Shown here in pieces: positions 61,520 through 64,000 of a stretch of 64,000 bases of DNA. The position numbers and the translations under genes are program-made. Numbering within the stretch: the stretch's first letter is position 1; each line of letters starts with the position of its first letter. A model generated the notes under the pieces. The model saw only the letters and a list, made by a program, of their open reading frames with translations. It was not told the DNA's origin and did no database searches. This stretch comes from CADEED01 sp043747875 (GTDB taxonomy: Bacteria; Pseudomonadota; Gammaproteobacteria; Steroidobacterales; Steroidobacteraceae): assembly GCA_043747875.1 (NCBI GenBank), contig JAYTOI010000155.1:82289-146288 (forward strand), read 5' to 3'.

Positions 61520-62542
61520 TCAGGGGTAGAGGGAGCCGAGATACGCCGAGATCGCGATCATGTCCTCGAGGGTCAGATTCTCGACGACGGGCTTCATCTG
61601 CTCGGCCTGCGCATTCGCGCGCGTGCCGTTGCGAAATGCGAGCAATTGGCGCAGCACATAGGTCGGCGAGCGCCCGTTGATTGGCGGGATCTGATCCGTG
61701 CCGCGCAGGTTCTGCAGATGACACACGGCGCAGAGTGGCGTCTTGCCGCCACCCCGGGTCACCAGCAGCTTGCCCGCGGAGATCGCCCCCGGCGGCACAT
61801 AGGCGTTGTATTCGAGGCGATCGTCGCGGCGCTCGTGACGCTCGAGGTCCAGCGTCGCCTCGAGCAACCGGACCTCGAGATCTTCCATGCCATCCAGTTC
61901 CTTGTAGATCCAGGCCGCGGGCTCGACGCGCGGCATGCGCAGGCCCTCGACCACCCACACGCGGCGCAGCAGCTTCTGCTGCGAGAAGTACTGCGCGGCC
62001 TCGTCGATCTGCTGGTCTGTCAGACCCTTCGAGGCCGCATGCATGTTGCGGCTCGGTAGATAGGTGTCCGGGCCGACGGGCGGGCGCGCTCCGCTGCGGA
62101 AATCGCGCATCTGCTGCTTGATATAGGCCGCGGGCAGCCCCGCGAGCGAGGCGTTCTCGGGTCGGCCCTGGCCGGTGGGCGAATGGCAGAACGCGCAGGC
62201 GCGCGCGTCGGGCTTGCGTCCCTTCGCCACGACGTCGGGCATCGGACCATGCGCATTCGGCCGCCAGTCCGGCGCGCTGAACCCATCGTTGATGGCCGCG
62301 CGCGTGAGGCTGACGGTGCTGTCGGGGACGGTCAGCGGTTCCTGGTCGTCGAGTTTCGGCGCGTCCTGCGGCGCGGCCTTCGGCGCACCCGCTTTGAATG
62401 GACGAGGAGACTTCGGGTCGATCGGATACAGCCACTCGGGTATGTCGATGGCCGGCGCGGGCGGCTTCGCGGCGGCGGGCGTGCCCTGCGCGGCGGCGGC
62501 GCTCGCGAAGGCGGTCAACAACAGCAGACAGGCGCGGATCAT
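61520..62542 (-). CDS. Dihaem cytochrome c-type protein
   Basis: A 340-residue periplasmic protein. The start at 62542 (MIRACLLLLTAFASAAAAQG) gives a signal peptide. Two c-type haem sites are present: CAFCH at 116-120 and CAVCH at 271-275, with possible axial Met in NMHAAS and EQMKPVVE. The first domain has YIKQQMRDFRSGAR, the second YVLRQLLAFRNGTR, both typical of cytochrome c4-like proteins that have arisen by duplication. A long Pro/Ala-rich N-terminal section (20-70) precedes the first haem. An electron-transfer role is likely; the partner oxidase or dehydrogenase is not in the window. Confidence 0.87.
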   Translation of the reverse strand: MIRACLLLLTAFASAAAAQGTPAAAKPPAPAIDIPEWLYPIDPKSPRPFKAGAPKAAPQDAPKLDDQEPLTVPDSTVSLTRAAINDGFSAPDWRPNAHGPMPDVVAKGRKPDARACAFCHSPTGQGRPENASLAGLPAAYIKQQMRDFRSGARPPVGPDTYLPSRNMHAASKGLTDQQIDEAAQYFSQQKLLRRVWVVEGLRMPRVEPAAWIYKELDGMEDLEVRLLEATLDLERHERRDDRLEYNAYVPPGAISAGKLLVTRGGGKTPLCAVCHLQNLRGTDQIPPINGRSPTYVLRQLLAFRNGTRANAQAEQMKPVVENLTLEDMIAISAYLGSLYP

Positions 62543-62562
62543 CGCGTGAATATACTCCGCGC

Positions 62563-63144
62563 ATGCCCCGACTTTCTCGAGTTTCCCGCCGCGCGCTGCC
62601 GGCCGACACGGTGGCACTGGCGCGCTCCCTCATCGGCAAGCGGCTGGTGCACCGCGCGGCCCAGGGCCGTGTGGCGGGCATCATCGTCGAGACGGAGGCT
62701 TACCCGCCCGGCGATCCGACCGGGTACGCGCGCCCTGGCCTAACTACCAGCAACGCGCCGCTGTTCGCCGCGCGCGGCACCGCGTACGTGCGCATGGTGT
62801 ACGGCACCTGTCTCACGCTCAATGTCGCGGCCGAAGCGCTCGGCACGGGCGCCGCGGTGCTGATCCGCGCGCTCGAGCCCACAGAAGGGCTGGAAATCAT
62901 GCGCATGCTGCGTCCGGGCGTGCGGGACCGCGACCTGGCGCGCGGCCCCGGGCGGCTGTGCGCGGCGCTCGACATCGGGCGCGCGCTGACGGGCACGGAT
63001 CTGTGCGCCGACGGCCCGCTCTGGCTCGAGCGCGGCCCCGCGCCGCAGATCGTCAGCGGCACGCGCATCGGCTTGTCGCGCGATCAGCATCGGCGTCTCA
63101 GATTCATCGCGCGCGGCAGCCCGTTCGCGAGCGTTCCGCCATAA
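62563..63144 (+). CDS. Divergent 3-methyladenine DNA glycosylase (Mpg/AAG family)
   Basis: A 193-residue protein of the mammalian-type alkyladenine glycosylase fold, which would remove alkylated purines from DNA. RVAGIIVETEAYPPGDP holds the expected catalytic Glu (VETEAY), followed by NAPLFAARGTAYVRMVYG and TLNVAAEALGTGAAVLIRAL. Several normally conserved residues differ: the His after the D-P pair is Tyr, T-x-R-N is TTSN, and the YGMH segment is YGTC. It is divergent from the cytochrome gene and overlaps the next start by one base. Confidence 0.82.
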   Translation: MPRLSRVSRRALPADTVALARSLIGKRLVHRAAQGRVAGIIVETEAYPPGDPTGYARPGLTTSNAPLFAARGTAYVRMVYGTCLTLNVAAEALGTGAAVLIRALEPTEGLEIMRMLRPGVRDRDLARGPGRLCAALDIGRALTGTDLCADGPLWLERGPAPQIVSGTRIGLSRDQHRRLRFIARGSPFASVPP

Positions 63145-63926
63145 TGGCGCCCATGCGTCTCGTGTCCGCTCTTGCGCCCGCTGTGGTCATGGCCATGGTC
63201 ATGGCAGCCTCGCTTGCGGCCCCGTCCCCGGCCGCGCCAACTCCGTCCGTCCCCGTTCCATCCGACAAGGCACCGCGCGTCACCGAAGAAAACTTCCGCA
63301 AGAATCTCGGCTTCGGTCCGCACGTGCGCATGACCTACCGCACGCTCGACTGCAAACGTGCCACCTTCGACGGTTTTGCCGTGGGCATGAGCGAGCCTGG
63401 CGCGCACGCCGACGTCGAACGCGCCGCGGACGGCTCGGAGATCACGATGACGGTGCGCAAGAAGGGCATGCCGGCGTGCGCATCGCGTTATCCACCGGTG
63501 ACGGCGATGCCGCCGCTCGACCTGCACGATCTCGCCGGCAAGCGCGTGACGGCCGCGTCGCTCAAGGGCAGGCCGACGCTCGTCAATTTCTATTTCTCGC
63601 AGTGCAGGCCCTGCATCCTCGAAGTGGGGCCGCTCAACGACTTCGCGCAGGCGCGCCCGAACATGAACTTCCTCGCGGTCACGTTCGACGAGCCCGCGGA
63701 GGCGCGCGAGTTCGTCGCGCGCTACGGCTTCCGCTGGCGCATCGTGCCCGGCGCGCGCGATTTCATCGACCGCATGCGCGTCAAGCAGTACCCGATGATG
63801 GCGCTGTTCGATGCGCAGGGACGGCTGCTCGGCACCCACAAGGGTGGGGCGCGCGACGAGCTCGAAGCGGCGAACGTCCAGCCCATGCTGAAGCGCTGGG
63901 TGGATGATCTGCTGACGCCCCGGTAA
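63144..63926 (+). CDS. Exported TlpA-like thioredoxin-fold protein
   Basis: A 260-residue protein with an N-terminal signal (VSALAPAVVMAMVMAASLAA) and an N-terminal region of unknown fold (about 45-115). The thioredoxin domain is about 120-255, with the redox motif CRPC at Cys154-Cys157 in NFYFSQCRPCILEVGPL and the cis-Pro in RVKQYPMMALFDAQGRLLG. It should reduce or oxidise a periplasmic client disulfide. Start ATG 63144 overlaps the glycosylase stop; ATG 63153 is an alternative. The 74 bases after it to the window end show no further gene. Confidence 0.88.
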   Translation: MAPMRLVSALAPAVVMAMVMAASLAAPSPAAPTPSVPVPSDKAPRVTEENFRKNLGFGPHVRMTYRTLDCKRATFDGFAVGMSEPGAHADVERAADGSEITMTVRKKGMPACASRYPPVTAMPPLDLHDLAGKRVTAASLKGRPTLVNFYFSQCRPCILEVGPLNDFAQARPNMNFLAVTFDEPAEAREFVARYGFRWRIVPGARDFIDRMRVKQYPMMALFDAQGRLLGTHKGGARDELEAANVQPMLKRWVDDLLTPR

Positions 63927-64000
63927 AGCAGCGCCGGAAGTTTCTCCGTCGGCCGCGTCAACCGCGGGGCCGCCCGCGCGTTTCGCCCCTGATGACCGCC

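Overview
The window is GC-rich (roughly two thirds G+C by eye), densely coded DNA from a Gram-negative bacterium. Outer-membrane genes (a BamA-type assembly factor, a porin, a polysaccharide export channel), an Lrp-type regulator, a metF-metH pair and a VPLPA-CTERM/exosortase D system point to a gammaproteobacterium, possibly a Steroidobacteraceae-like lineage. That placement is inference; no rRNA gene is present to test it. I saw no tRNA, rRNA or CRISPR array.

Region 1 (1-7917): the 3' end of a giant filamentous-haemagglutinin-like secreted protein is followed by a tightly packed operon. It encodes a DUF2341-LamG-ExbB fusion, ExbD, a short TonB, a porin-like barrel and a coiled-coil periplasmic protein. 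Together they look like a dedicated proton-motive-force-driven trans-envelope machine serving a surface adhesin or barrel. I consider this the least described system in the window.

Region 2 (8222-35694): a large exopolysaccharide and protein-sorting locus. It opens with a ribbon-helix-helix regulator preceded by an 8-codon leader ORF, then a VPLPA-CTERM surface protein, polysaccharide export protein, beta-barrel, Wzz/GumC chain-length protein, CpsD-type kinase and a TIGR03790 protein. These are followed by glycosyltransferases, a flippase, methyltransferases, an alpha-1,2-fucosyltransferase, an O-antigen ligase-like polymerase, a pectate-lyase-fold protein, WecG and exosortase D fused to EpsI. 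It ends with a WecA-like initiating transferase, a PrsT-like TPR lipoprotein, a five-repeat secreted protein with a Gly-rich C-terminal sorting-like tail, and FkbM. The presumed logic is synthesis, export and length control of an exopolysaccharide, plus XrtD-mediated anchoring or release of VPLPA-tagged proteins.

Region 3 (36-43.7 kb): housekeeping and accessory genes (DUF1801, YkgJ, PhzF, a cystathionine gamma-synthase family enzyme, GFA), then an ECF sigma / anti-sigma / secreted-protein operon and an OmpR-type regulator. The sigma and OmpR-type genes have matching GGAACTTT boxes upstream. Small relics (a PhzF 5' copy, an IS110-like fragment) lie here.

Region 4 (43.8-51.4 kb): an unlinked BamA paralogue with a DUF4397 lipoprotein, then a KaiC-KaiB-KaiB-histidine kinase operon in which the second kaiB carries an apparent one-base frameshift.

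Region 5 (51.6-64 kb): Lrp divergent from metF-metH, a small EamA-like transporter, a DUF1080 hydrolase, an amidohydrolase lipoprotein, a pirin, a dihaem cytochrome c, a divergent 3-methyladenine DNA glycosylase and a TlpA-like thioredoxin. Several REP-like inverted repeats sit between genes here. Two of them contribute the stop codons of the genes they touch.
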